A stretch of DNA of 64,000 nucleotides from Polyodon spathula (taxonomy: Eukaryota > Chordata > Actinopteri > Acipenseriformes > Polyodontidae): contig NC_054559.1 in NCBI RefSeq assembly GCF_017654505.1, forward strand, positions 4,937,281 to 5,001,280, given 5' to 3'. The notes under the pieces are model-generated. The model did not search any database and was not told the DNA's origin. It saw only the letters and a list, made by a program, of their open reading frames with translations. Position numbers and translations under genes: made by a program. Below are positions 43,964 to 56,074 of the stretch, one piece after another (positions within the stretch are counted from its first letter, which is position 1; each line of letters begins with the position of its first letter).

Positions 43964-44760
43964 GATTTCCATTACATGAGAGTAGATATTAAAACTTCAT
44001 GCTGATTTGAACTCGGCTCTCACCAAGATAAGAACCAACTAAGACATAGCTTTACAGTAAACTAATGTGATCCATCTGCATCTCCATCCATTTGCATTTC
44101 TTTCCATCTGTTGATGTAGATATCCTTCTGCCTGGTGTTGATGGCTGAAGTGTAATGCTGGCTCCAAGGATCAGCTTATTTTGCCTCCCCAGCGCATCAG
44201 CACACACAACAGCTGCGATGCTGGCTCCAGGGATCAACCACAGTGCGGTCTGCCCAGCGCATCAGCATGATAACCATCTGGATTGAGCTAAGTAGGGTAC
44301 ATCTCTGGGGTCTTCAAGTGGGTACCTTCTATCCTCTGTGTTTCATCGACTCAAGATGGCTCGACAGTGATTCTGGTGTCCCAGCATCAGCCCCCTTCAT
44401 CCCCCACTCAAATCAGCCCAGCTTACTTACCCGTACATCTTTCCGTCTCAACCACAACCAATTGCTGCTTCTTTCTGCTGCTTCAGATAAGTTCTTCACT
44501 GTGCAACGCAAAACTTGGCCACTGAATCCGACATCTCTGAGAAACCAGGTTGTAGAGTGTGCCACAAATCCTCGACAACCCACCTCCACCGGGTAAACTC
44601 GGACTCTCCATCCTCGCTGTTCCTCTTCAGCAGCTAGTTGAGCATACCGAAGTTTCTTTCTCTCATACGCCTCATCCACAGCATCCTCCCATGGCACTGT
44701 TAACTCATATGAACAAGGCATGCTGATCTAGACCACAAAACAATGTCTGGTTGAAGGTTA
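43964..44760 (-). pseudogene. Retroelement relic with VPWE domain and 3' UTR
   Basis: From 44721 (minus) a 103-codon frame reads ELTVPWEDAVDEAYERKKL, YAQLAAEEEQRGWRVRVYPV, EVGCRGFVA and SEAAERSSNWLWL. The same sequence type recurs in many fish and amphibian repeat-borne proteins. Upstream, in another frame, PDIVLWS is readable, so PD...(E)LTVPWE suggests a PD-(D/E)XK nuclease-like fold; that is inference. Downstream to 43964 is a non-coding end shared with 19025-19275. I could not assign the host retroelement clade. Confidence 0.5.
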
Positions 44761-46568
44761 GTGGTGGTAAACTGTTAGTGGTGGAAAAAAATAAGCTGTT
44801 GACCAACATCTGCCATATATCATTATTGTATAACAATAAAAACCTAATTTTAAGAGCTCTAATCTCTACATCTGTTGTTAGCTATCCATTATCCACATTA
44901 ATCCGTGATGCATAGCCTCACTTCGTCCTATATAATAAAATAACTTCAGCCAATAAGTGCAACCAATAAAGAAAAAAATCCACTATAGAAATGTGTCACT
45001 TGTGGCATTGTGTTCAAACTGAATTTGAAATGAATGCCAGAGAAATTCATAAAACATTCAAAATGCATTCCAGAGAGGTGAAATGTGCATCTAAAGAGAA
45101 TGCTCAACTGAAAGCATTTATGATGCAAACTAAAGCCAGAAATGAATAATGCCTTATCACGGGGAGTGCTGGTGATAAATAAAAGAAGGTAGCAGCTTGA
45201 TCTTGTATTCTCTTTGTTGAGGCAAATGATGTGAAGTTCTTTTGACCTATTGTATACAGCTACACATCAGCTGAATATCATGGCAGTGTGATAGTGCCAC
45301 TGATAAATATATCGTTTTTTTGCTTCACTTGAGGAATATTACTGGGGAGCAATAAGTATTGCACAGATTGATTACACTGTAAACTACATAGAGCTAACAC
45401 AGTCATTTTTGTAATATACATTTTTGTAGGTCTCACATTTGCCAATATAAAATATGTACATGTTATAGTAAAACAGTATTTGATTTATTTTAAAACAATG
45501 TTGATAAAGTAATTCTAGCAAAAAATGCCCATAAGCCTTACTTACCAATTCTGCACATTAGCTACCTAGGTCTCAAATGTGCAATTTTGAAAAAAAAAAA
45601 CATGTTATATCAAACATGTTCCTCATTATAAAAGACATCTGGTACCGCACTAAATTTTCAGTTTGCTTGCATTGCCTTCCGTAAGTCAGTTACTGCTCTA
45701 CTTCCTTAGTCATGTCACTCCAGTAGTGTTTTCTGGGTCAAAGCACATTGATGCAATTTAGTCCCAGCGTTAGGTTCTTGTTTTAGGTTGCCTAGGTGAT
45801 GTGCTGACCCAAGTCTTACCCATCTTTTGACACCTGCCTTCGTTAGGGTTATTAAGTCAATATTTTCAATAATTAACAACTCCTTTAAGATAGAAAAGCT
45901 TACATGCGTAGACGAATTACTTCACCACAATAATTGATTTATAGGTGAGATACAAAAAAAACATTCTGAATTCATTACAGATTGGTTTGTGTTACACAGT
46001 TCTATAAATTAGTAGTAAAACAATATTTTCCATTACTTTGGTAAGCATAGTTCAATATTGAACCATAATTCATTTTCTGGACAGTTATGATGCAACTACC
46101 TCCTATAGATTTAATAGATGTATTGGCAGATTATATAATACAAAATTGCATTCAACATCCCCAACATCTCCATCAGAATCAGAAACCACTTAATTTCACA
46201 ACCTGGAAGAAAATCAAGTGCAGTTTTAATTCTTTTGATAATATCTGATTTAATTTCAACATTCAACAAGGTCATTCTCTTTTTTGAATTATCTTTCTTT
46301 CATCTGGGAATGTGTACCCTACTTGAAAGAATGTTTACTGCTTTTATCTCAATGATCTGTTTCGCTATGAAAGCTTTCCACTCACAAGATCTCTATTGAG
46401 ATGTATTAAGTGCAAATTCTCACTTTGTCTCAACACAAACATATATCTCTGTTATAATTAGTACATTCCTTCTCTGGATTAATAATTATATTGCTGTTCC
46501 AATAGTCACACCAGATGGCAGTATGTAACATGTATTGTTCACCCAGAATTGACCAATTCCCTGTGTAC
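44761..46568. other. No gene recognised
   Basis: About 1.8 kb of AT-rich DNA with no recognisable protein, repeat pair or terminal repeat. The longest empty stretch of the central window, possibly unique sequence. Confidence 0.45.
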
Positions 46569-46573
46569 CCTTG

Positions 46574-47182
46574 TGTCACAAAGACGGCTGAGTGGAGACG
46601 TCAGAACAAGGAAACGAATACACAAAGACAGAACAGATGAGGTGGAATGATGAAGACGCTTGCTTGCGCAGGTTTATTGCAAATAAAAGGTTTAAACAGA
46701 CAAAAGGCAGGACACGACACTTTACGCCAAAACAAAAAGACAAACAAAACAGACTATACTAAACAAACACGGTGAGCAGATCGACACACTAACAAACACG
46801 ATGAGTTTAAATAAACAAGTATCGCGCTGGTCTTTCTCCTCCTCTCTCTCCTGTTCCCTACTCACCAAACACCCAACAACCCCTAGTGAGTAAAACGTGC
46901 ATCTATATATATATGTTGTGCTGGGATTCAATTACCAATTAATTATTCACTTGAATCCCAGCATGTGAATTAATTATGTGCAACCTCGTGCTCACATATT
47001 AAATACTTTAAATGCACGTGAAGTGATGTACAATCCCGTGCCTAAATACAATTATACATTTTTAAACACGTGTGAAACACAGACCTGTTTATATCCCGTG
47101 TACCAATGCCTATACACCAACATTTAACACACCACACGCAACATATATAAAAAATACACACAGGGGCAGGAACTTTGTCACA
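46574..47182 (-). repeat. Solo LTR with 5-bp target duplication
   Basis: 609 bases bounded by TGTCACAAAG and CTTTGTCACA, with CCTTG on both sides (46569-46573 and 47183-47187). On the minus strand it has a hairpin, a TATATATATA box and AATAAA followed by U5-like sequence ending GTCTTTGTGACA. It is the same family as the LTR starting at 63490. No internal region is present, so it is a solo LTR. Confidence 0.8.
46903..46962 (-). promoter_or_regulatory. 12-bp inverted repeat next to TATA-like box
   Basis: Arms GCTGGGATTCAA (46920-46931) and TTGAATCCCAGC (46951-46962). On the minus strand the hairpin is followed by a TATATATATA box at 46903-46914. Confidence 0.8.
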
Positions 47183-47187
47183 CCTTG

Positions 47188-47980
47188 CTACAAAGTCTGT
47201 ACCCCTATCACTCTCTACTGATAAGGAATACCCCATCTGCAATATATTTGTTCCCCCATTACCTTTGCTGTTACAACAGCTGTGCTGTTTTTAATTCAGA
47301 ACATATCAAACAGATTTCAGCTTTCCCTTTTTCTTAACTGATGACAGGTTCATTTGTCAACAAACCAGGCAGTTGGCAAGCAACCAAAATATACTATGCA
47401 TTAGCTCAAAAGCTATTTTCAAAGCTGTATAAAACTCCCCCCTTTGGTTGCTGACACAATATGAAATACCAGAGTTGCATTGGACTGCAAAAGATTCTGA
47501 ATACATATGAAAACAAAAGCACAACACAGTCTGTGACATCACTGCTAGCACACTTAATTCAGATCACTTTGTCAAATTTATAAAGAGGAAAAACTGACAG
47601 AAAAAAGCCACATAATGTGCATGTTCAGTATGGCCACACTCATCATCAAAATAACAACCTATTTTATAAGACTAGTTAGGTAAAGCAGGAGATTCTTCAA
47701 TCACAAAATTTAAATACCCACCCCTCACCACAATTAGCTGTGGAGAATTACACACCTCTCACAATAAATAGCGGGTTTGAGTCAACCCTGCGTGTGTAGG
47801 CTACACATTCCAAAAGAAAATGAATGGCATACAAAGACCTCAGCTTGGTACTAGCCATGGTGATGAGAATGCTCAGAAATGAAAACTGAAATTTACCAAT
47901 ATGGAATTGGAGATTTCGGATGGACAGACGAAAGCTGTCCATCATTGTTATTTACAATTTCAGACCGGCGAAAAAGCCAA
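47188..47980. other. No gene recognised
   Basis: AT-rich with no feature seen. A frame from 47879 runs into the GC-rich repeat below but has no domain. Confidence 0.35.
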
Positions 47981-48520
47981 GGGATCCGCTGCCGCCGTTG
48001 CCTCCCGAGGGTCCGCTGCCGCTGTCGCTTCCGGAGGGATCTGCTGCCGCCGTCGCCTCCCGAGGGATCCGCTCCCGCAGTCGCCTCCCGAGGGTCCGCT
48101 GCCGCCGTCGCCTCCCGAGGGATCCGCTGCCGCCGTCGCCTCTCGAGGGCCCGCTGCCGCCGTCGCCTCCCGAGGGCCCGCTGCCTCCGTCGCCTCCCGA
48201 GGGCCCGCTGCCTACCGCAGCGGAGTCGCTCCCAGGCGGGAGGCAGCGGAGCAGCCTCCGTCGCCTCCCGAGGGTCGAGGGCCGTCGTCGCCTCCCGCAG
48301 GGCCCGCTGCCGGCGTCGCCTCCCGAGGGCCCGCTGCCTCCGTCGCCTCCCGAGGGTCCGCTGCCACCGTCGCCTCGCGAGGGATCCGCTGCCGAGCCGG
48401 CGCCTCGCGGTCAGGGTCGAGCTCCCCGTAGCCGACGACATCCCGAGGGTCAGCTGCCCTCCTGAGGGTCAGCTGCTGCCGTCGCCTCCCGAGGGTCTGC
48501 TGTTGCCATCGACTGGGGTA
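47981..48520 (+). repeat. GC-rich 27-bp minisatellite
   Basis: About 18 imperfect units of the type CCGCTGCCGCCGTCGCCTCC + CGAGGGT, with disturbed stretches at about 48215-48290 and 48385-48450. The unit is nine codons long and lacks stops in most frames, which explains long overlapping open frames on both strands (PLPPSPPEG or SAAAVASRG per unit). It contrasts sharply with the AT-rich surroundings. It may have expanded from a proline-rich retroelement gag. I do not call a protein. Confidence 0.85.
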
Positions 48521-49195
48521 CAGTACAGTCTGCAACAGCGATTCTTAATCCCCAGTCACTCTGTTCCTCCTGTCAGTCCCTCGGTTCCAATAAACGCCAT
48601 GCTCAAATTCAGAAGGTAGGAACGTAAATGTAATTATTTTGTTACTTTTTCCTCGAAGGGTATGATAATCGTGTTCTGGACTGCGACAAAGTTTCTGATT
48701 TGAAATCTAAGGACCCCGGTGTGTTCAAAAAACTTTTCCGGAATTTGTTTCAGCTTTATGGACCATAGATGTCTATAGAGACATCTTCTGTGATGCACAG
48801 CCAATGCACCGTCAGGAATTAGACCCTACCTCAGTATCATTACTGATTTGTCAATGAGGCAATTTGTCATAGGTAATTTTCCACTAAGGCCGCTGTAATT
48901 CTTGAGCAGTTAAATGAGTTGTTCTGGACAATAAATTATTTCGTAGAACTAAAGGTACTTTCCTGGCAGATTTGTGGCTCCGCCCAACACAGAACTTAAC
49001 CGTGCCCCTTATCAGCTTAATCCTCCCATGGATTCTCTAAGGTTTCCTCCTGTCATCTTGTGGGTGAGCAGGGGGGTTTCCTTACCTGAATGCCAGGTGG
49101 TCTAATTCTGCAAGGTGGTGGAGGCTAGGTGGCCTTGCATGCCACTTCTCCTGCCCAGCACAGGGGTGGCTAGCGAGCTCCAATGGACAAGGCCA
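48521..49195 (+). repeat. Dispersed repeat shared with 61700-61830
   Basis: The part 49010-49130 (AATCCTCCCATGGATTCTCT, AAGGTTTCCTCCTGTCATCT, GTTTCCTTACC, TCTGCAAGGTGG) aligns with the reverse complement of 61700-61830. The rest, 48521-49010, has no recognisable feature. Confidence 0.5.
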
Positions 49196-50330
49196 TGGGC
49201 CAATGTTTTTACAATTTTTACAAGCCCTTAGCCCTTGTGCCCTGTTTGTTTGTGTGCATTTCTGTTAATAAACACACGCAACAGCGCTTCAACTGCAGCT
49301 CCTGTCTCCGAGTCTCTCATTCCTGCCGGTTACACTTTCGGCTGTGATGCTATCCTGTCACACATGATGTCAGAGTTAGATAGTACCCCTGGAGACTCAA
49401 AGCACAACTGCAGTTTATGGACTCAAATAAAGCCTGGCACCAGGAGCAACGGCAGCGGGAAGCTGAAGGGCTCCATGGTGCAGAGCTTTTGGGCAGTTTG
49501 GGCACCGAGATGCTTGTCCCTTTGAAGACCCACAGTTCATGGAGGCCTTCACAAGAGATGAGGTGTAGTAGGCCAAGGAATGACTCTGCGGGAAGGTCCA
49601 ACCCTAGCCGCCCACCCGACAGCACAAGATGGGACCATCTGCATTCCAATTTCTATGGGACGGAGGATTAGACGTCCACCTTGTCTGCCTCGATGACCAA
49701 TGTTGCCACCTCTTCTGTGGCAAGTTCAGGCACTCGGTGATATGCTGCCCCCTCCAAGATCAGGAGGAGGAGCTACGTACCTGAATGCCCAAGAAGGAGG
49801 AACGACCTGCCTGAAAGAGTAGGAAGGGGACAGGTGGCAGTTCCTGGAGATGAGCAGAGGGAGAAGCCCTGCTGTCTTCAGGGAAAAAGAGAGAAGAACC
49901 ACTGTTGTCTCCAGAGTGGGAAGGGGAGGAGCCACTTCCATCTCCAGTGCTAAAGGGGAAGGGGCTGTTGCCATCTCCAGAGTAAAAGGGGGAGGGGCCA
50001 CTTCCATCTCCAGTGCCAACGGGGAGGGGCTGTTGCCATCTCCAAAGCAAAAGATGGAGGAGCCGTTGTTGTCTCCAGTGCCAGAGGAGGAGGGGCTTCT
50101 GGTAGCTCCAGAGCCAGCAGGGTAATCAACCTTGGCAGCCGCTACACCTGCTGCTTAAGGGAGCATGGCCAAAACCAGCCACAAGTCCAGAGTGCCCAGT
50201 GTCGCCACCTCTGGAATGCCCCGCGCTACTGCCAGTGTTGTTATGCCAGAATGCCCACGTCGCCACTTTCGGAGTGCCCCACACCGCTGCCAGCATCGCC
50301 ACTACTGTCAATTACTATATGAAAGTACTA
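49196..50330 (+). pseudogene. LTR retroelement end and gag-like relic
   Basis: An AATAAACAC signal (49269), a U5-like stretch ending TGTCACACA (49364) and then TGATGTCAGAGTTAG look like an LTR end and primer site; the Gmr1-like element has TGGTGTCATTGTGG at the same place. Downstream a frame from 49417 reads MDSNKAWHQEQRQREAEG. Near 49690-49760 a CCHC-like phrase (CCHLFCGKFRHSVICCP) appears, then an acidic/proline repeat at 49910-50115 (EPLPSPVLKGKGLLPSP), imperfect units of about 33-36 bases. Stops and frameshifts throughout. Family not certain. Confidence 0.45.
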
Positions 50331-51813
50331 TTTAAAATTAAGCTTGAAACATGTTACTCTACACTGTGATTCATCAATGCTGGTCAAACTGGATGTGTTC
50401 TTGTAGAGCTGTAAAACAGGGAATAATGAAGGTTAATTCAGAGCAATGCCTATGGAATAGTGGTGCCCATTGTTTTAATATTAACGGTAATTATTGAACA
50501 TTTACTAACGGTTATTCTTATGGAATTATAATAAAAGCCATATCTATTAACAGGGATTGCTTCTGTACATCACCATGCTAGATAAAAGTATTTAATTTTC
50601 AAACTTACATAGATGAAAGCATTAGCCAAACCAGGGAAATGGTTGACTTTTTATACAGTAGTTTTGCTTGTAAACTGTATCTAGCTATACACATTTTTTT
50701 GTATAAGAGGGTTTTAATGAGTGTTTTTAAGGGTTATTTATGAATCCTATAAATACAGTGCAACGTAAACTGAGAATAAACTTCTAACCCTCTGTAAAGC
50801 AATTGAAAATGTAATGTTCTACAAACAATGATTTAATTAATCAAAATGAGTTTTTAAAAACAGTATTTAAGTCCTTAAAGTTTTGTGAATATGGTCACAA
50901 GATCCATGTTATACAAGTTTAAACTGACACATAACACAGGTAAGCAACACTGACAATGACATTAGCTTGGACATGTGTGTTCTTAATTTTACTTTCACAT
51001 TTTCAGAAAGGAAGCAGAGGGTTAAACCTGGGCTTCAATGCTTCAAATGGTTTAGTTGGTTTAAACCCAGGAGTTCATTGTATCTTGTTGTATTATTCCC
51101 CAGGTTCCACAATGTCACATTGTACCCAAAAGGATTTTTTAATTTTAATTTTTAATTAAATCGGTTTAATATCTCAGTGGAATTTCATCAATTATGACAT
51201 AAGAAATCTCTCTCCTCCTCCCAGGAGATTAGTGTGAAACTGAGATCAACTGATTTATTACACTTCAGAAGTCAGAACCACACTGTTTCATCTCTTTCTA
51301 GAGATGAAACACATCTGTTTATGTAGAAATGATATAGCGATATTATTTTTGTAAGTATCCAAATCCCAGGATTATTTTTATATACTACATGGATGAAGGC
51401 TATATTTGCATCCTGAGCCATTCTAAAAAAGGTATAATACCATAGTAGTGATGTCAAAAAGTGACAATTCCTCTAGAGGAAAATATTCTTGAACTTTGAC
51501 CTATTCGACCCTGAGACCATCACTTTCAATTCAAACACAAAATGTGTTGTTTTCAATCACTCGGTAACACCCACAGTACAGAAATATTCATTAATGATCA
51601 ACAAAATGAAAATACATTAAAAAAATATATAAAAAGATGTAACACTGGTACATTTGTATCTCAGAGAAACTGGAGAAACGCACAACGACATAGAACATCT
51701 GTACAACACTGAAACACTATGTTTAGAAAAACCGAACTGTTCTGCTGAACGTCGTCTTCTTTAATATTAGCATCATATATATATATATATATAATAATCC
51801 ACGTATTATAAAA
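50331..51813. other. No gene recognised
   Basis: AT-rich DNA without recognisable protein or repeat. Possibly unique sequence. Confidence 0.4.
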
Positions 51814-51950
51814 AATAATAGATGGGCCTCTTCAGTGAGTTACAGGAAAACAATTCCATCACAGGTTTCTGTGACAGTTTATAAATTACTCGACCTAGAA
51901 ACCCTAGATGAAATAATTTCCCTGTAACTCACTGAAGCCCATTTATTATT
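51814..51950. mobile_element. Short MITE-like inverted repeat
   Basis: 51814-51846 (AATAATAGATGGGCCTCTTC...) pairs with 51920-51950 (CCCTGTAACTCACTGAAGCC...) over about 31 bases with a few mismatches. 137 bp in all, non-coding. Confidence 0.6.
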
Positions 51951-52118
51951 CTATATATAATAAAAATATTAAAGTATACATCCTGAAATCATTCTAACAG
52001 TTCAGCAAGATTTTTGATGATAACATTATAGTACATTGAATGCTTTCCACTCAATGTTCTTATGTTGGATCTTTGCCTAATAATAACACTGTGTACCAAT
52101 TATTATTATTTTTTTTTT

Positions 52119-52686
52119 GTTCCTGGGTAGTAAGTGTTATTTCCTAATTGCTTATGCCTCAAAAGTATAGAAAATGGATATTATTCCCCACAAACTTTGC
52201 TTTTGTGACCAGGACAGTGATATTTCGAAATATCACTATTTCCAATGAGAAAACGAGCAAATGTGTGTCTTTTCGTTCACATAAAGTCAGAAAAAAACAA
52301 CATATGAATCCTAATTAACATGTATTTATACTAAAGTAATACAAAAATGACTACAAAAGATTTAGAAGTGAGTAGTTTTTCGAGATTTATGATTATACTG
52401 TATTTATAGTATAATCATAAATCTCAAAAAACTACTCACTTCTAAATCTTTTGTAGTCATTTTTGTATTACTTTAGTATAAATACATGTTAATTTGGATT
52501 CATATGTTGTTTTTTTCTGACTATGTGAATGAAAAGACACACATTCACCCGTTTTCTCATTGGAAATAGTGATATTTCAAAATATCACTGTCCTGGTCAC
52601 AAAAGCAAAGTTTGTGGGGAATAATATCCATTTTCTATTCTTTTGAGGCATAAGCAATTAGGAAATAACACTCACTACCCAGGAAC
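52119..52686. repeat. Foldback palindrome with 280-bp arms
   Basis: Arms 52119-52399 and 52408-52686 are nearly exact reverse complements around an 8-base loop (52400-52407). Arm landmarks are CTGGGTAGTAAGTGTTATTT at the outside and GATTTATGATTATACT at the centre. Each arm also contains its own small palindrome (GATATTTCGAAATATCAC). No coding capacity. A solo arm lies at 28482-28762. Confidence 0.9.
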
Positions 52687-52755
52687 AAAAATTGTGTTAC
52701 ATAGCGTAATTAGTCCACAGATTTGTAATCTACTGCTACAAAATGAGAACGCTGA

Positions 52756-53110
52756 CTTAGAGAGGGGGTAGGAGTCTCAGTACTGCACACTGCACCCCTG
52801 ATAGGGTTTCTTAGAGAGGGTAGGAGTATCAGTAGTGTACATTAGACTCCTGGCAGGGTTTCTTAGAGAGGGTAGAAGTCTCAGTAGTGTACACAGGGCT
52901 CCTGAGAGGGTTTCTTAGAGATGGTAGGAGCTTCAGTAGTGTACAACTGGCTCCTGAGAGGGTTTCTCTGTGATCTCTGGCACATTTGGATGAAACGTAA
53001 AGCCGAGGTCCTATTGTAAGTGACTCTGCAGCAGCAGTTGTTGATGAAGTTCACCCACCTGTCTCTGTAAGTCACTTTGGATAAAAGTGTCTGCTAAATG
53101 ACTAATTCAT
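52756..53110 (+). repeat. L2-tailed (V-SINE-type) repeat with internal 52-bp tandem array
   Basis: Four tandem units of 54, 52, 52 and 52 bases (52756-52965) start CTTAGAGAGGGTAGGAGTCT. They are followed by GGATGAAACGTAAAGCCGAG and the 3' tail GTAAGTCACTTTGGATAAAA then GTGTCTGCTAAATG (53068-53102), the conserved L2/V-SINE end of fish retroposons. Confidence 0.75.
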
Positions 53111-55445
53111 AATAATAATCTATCCCTAAGTACACACCAGACTTTAAACAGTTACATAATGTTTTCACACTGGCACTTCAGAGCAGTGTTGTTTGCACAC
53201 TGAAGCAAGACCACCTGTTTTGTTCACACTTAATGTATCTCTGAGTGAGATTGACTAATCTACCTCCTGGTTTAAAAAATATATATAATATAAATGTATA
53301 ACAAATAGCCCAGTACTTTTGAAAATGATCATTTAAACCCATGGTATTGTCCCATACATGTATACATGTCATCTCAACATACCTTAAAAATAACCATTAA
53401 ACCGCAAACTGAGACTTACACAAAGAATTAAAGAGGCCGATCTTTTCAAAAAGCTGAATTAGTGTTTTCCCTTTCAGGTGTTTTTTTTTTTTTTGCTTTC
53501 AACCTATTGTCATTAATATTGCTGTTTGCTCTTGTCTGGCTGAGCAAAGATAATTTACAAGGTGTGTCCTTTATTACCATAGGAGCTAAACCAGGCAGGG
53601 ATCCATAGAAAATAGAGCAAGTGTGGAGCATATTAGAAAAACACGGAGCAGAGCTGTCTTCAAAATTGGCCTTTAAATTTCTGGTAGGACCAGAACAGGG
53701 AGCAAAACCTCATTAACTACTTCAGGATCAACTCCTGTATTAATTTTGCTCAACTGTGAAAAATGTAATAGTGAACTTGACCACACTGGTGTCATAAATA
53801 CATTAGTGGGGTTTGCTGTATTAAACAAAATAAACATATTAATAATCACCACATATACTTTTAACACTCAGACGTGAACCTACTGCACATTTCACATGCT
53901 ATAATAGACATTAAAATAACTTATATACATTTTTTTCATGCATATCCTATTATCACATTGAAATGACCTTGTCAGTATTTAGCTTATAAAGAGCCAAAGA
54001 ACAGCTTGATGTACAGTAGCTATCTGCTTTTAATATTTAAACTTTATGGCTGCCTAACGGCAATTATATGCATGAATAATTGATATGTTATTTGAAGGCA
54101 TTCAAATATTTCTTTGAACTGGCTCCATTCCCCTTCACATTCCCCTCCAGATAAAATTTAATTAAAAACTATTGGATTAATAGCACTGATCACAGGCCAG
54201 ATTCAGACTTTTCTGCCAAAACACCTCAATTGCGCTCTAAAGACTGTGAGCTATGAAAAGTTTAAGACAGGAAACTCTAAATACAACTACAAATATGACC
54301 ATTTGACATGGTGGTAACTATTATATTCAAGTACACCTTCAGTCAGTAACAGCTCACAATAGTAATCAAGCGAAGTACATTTAAACTCAGCTCTCCTCAC
54401 AGTCTGTACCGTGCTTTTGGGTTTACCTCCTCGTCCCCAACCGGGAGCTGGCATACTGCCTCCCTGCCTACAGTATCTCAGCATCGGCTGAGATGTCAAT
54501 CAAAATTTTAAGGCAGCATTAAATGCCCTGATAGAGCAACAAAACCAAGCAACTCAGAATGTGTCATACATGGTTTTGCAGTTTTATTAAGAATTTATAA
54601 GAGCTGTAACAAACTGTGACTGTTTGTACACGTGATCCAAGCTAGTTTCAATTCTAAACATTGAGCTAGTAAATAACTCAACTATGCCAGCAATTCTGAT
54701 ACATTAAAAAGTGTCCCCTCTAGCAGCTCTTCCCTGCAGAAGTGTGTATCACAACTCATGTGTCATAACGATACATGGATGCACTCATTTTCATATCAGA
54801 AAGTCTTATTTTTTGTCAGTGCTACATTCTAATTGAGAAAGAGCAAGATACATACAGAACAATACCCTTTGAAGGGTCAGGTTGCATTCATTTCAGTTTC
54901 CTTTGCAAAGTAAATACATTCTGCCTCTATAATACATTTTCGAAATTGTAAAAATGAATAAATCAGAAAGCCACCTGATGTTAATTTTTCTTGGACTACC
55001 TCAGTTTTTTAAATGGATAAATTGTTTACCTGGTATTAAGCTGTAAAAGGAGATTTTACATGTTTCTTCTGGTGTCTCTCATATAATTGAGCACTACTTT
55101 TATGTGACTAGCATATTGTACTGTTAAGCTGTTATGTACTGTATCAGAATTACTTTACCTTTTAGGTTTCATAATTCTCTTACCCCTGCTGGCACGTGAA
55201 GGCACAGTGCCAAAGCTTCTCTTTTAACCCGAAGCTACTAGAGTATTATGAATTGCAGTTCACTGACTGCCATCTGTTTTGCAGGGAGTGTAATGTTGGT
55301 AGCTGTATGGTGCCTCCTACAAGGTTAGGACCTGAAACGCACACTAGAGAAAAAAAAAAAAAAATCCCTGGTCCACTTATTATTTCTGCTTAGCATTTAA
55401 TCTGTACCTATTTTTTGTATTTTACTTAGTATATTTTTTTCAAAT
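53111..55445. other. No gene recognised
   Basis: About 2.3 kb of AT-rich DNA with short T and A runs (for example 53481-53494). No convincing coding frame, terminal repeat or dispersed repeat. Possibly unique sequence into which the Gmr1-like element inserted. Confidence 0.45.
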
Positions 55446-55450
55446 ACAAT

Positions 55451-56055
55451 TGTGATGAGTGAAAGGGGTTTCGGTCTGCAATTCAGCCTCCCAACAGTAG
55501 AAGGCGTCAAACCAACTCGGGACTTCCCTTACCAAGGTCTTGTGACCATGACAAAAGTCATCTTTTTGAGGGGCGGCACCTTGGTGAGGGGCGGAAGTAC
55601 GAGTATGTAAATTCCAGCCACTGGAGTCAAGTGAAGTTAAGGATACCTGTCAGTCTGGGATTGGTGATCCACTGACTACCGGGGCGGGGTTTGCATACTA
55701 AAGGGAACGTGCTACTGTGTTCGGGGTTGGTCCTGAGGAATAGAGGCGGGGAAAAAAAAGGCTGGAGGGAAGTACGTGCGGGGTTGGACTGTGTTATTTA
55801 CTTTTAATTATGGACGGAGGCCTTACTAACTTTGCTCTTTTCTGTTTTTATTCCTTTTTGTTTCATTTTGGATTGAGCAGATCACGAAGGGGATTAAGAG
55901 GCTTCTGTTCCTTTATTTTTTATTACTCCAGCACTCCCTCCCTCACATCCTTCTTTATTGTTTTTTTCTTTTCCGTGTAATATTAAATACAATTTTTATT
56001 TTTTTTACACGTAAATCGCTGTCTGGAAAATCCATTTTTACTCACACGCCTCACA
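55451..56055 (+). repeat. 5' LTR of the Gmr1-like element
   Basis: Starts TGTGATGAGTGAAAGG and ends GCCTCACA. It carries T-rich and AT-rich R/U5-like sequence with ATTAAATACAAT near its end. About a dozen differences from the 3' LTR. Confidence 0.95.
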
Positions 56056-56057
56056 CG

Positions 56058-56074
56058 TGGTGTCATTGTGGGAT
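56058..56074 (+). promoter_or_regulatory. Primer-binding site
   Basis: TGGTGTCATTGTGGGAT two bases after the 5' LTR, the normal position for tRNA priming of minus-strand DNA. Which tRNA is not determined. Confidence 0.75.

Noticed and set aside
47893..48619. Several 176-246 codon frames on both strands
   Set aside because: All are products of the 27-bp GC-rich repeat, which lacks stops in most frames; mutually exclusive and without domain.
49059..49364. A precise 306-bp LTR starting at TGTGGGTGAG
   Set aside because: The dispersed repeat shared with 61.7 kb runs across the proposed 5' edge, so only the 3' end near 49364 is supported.
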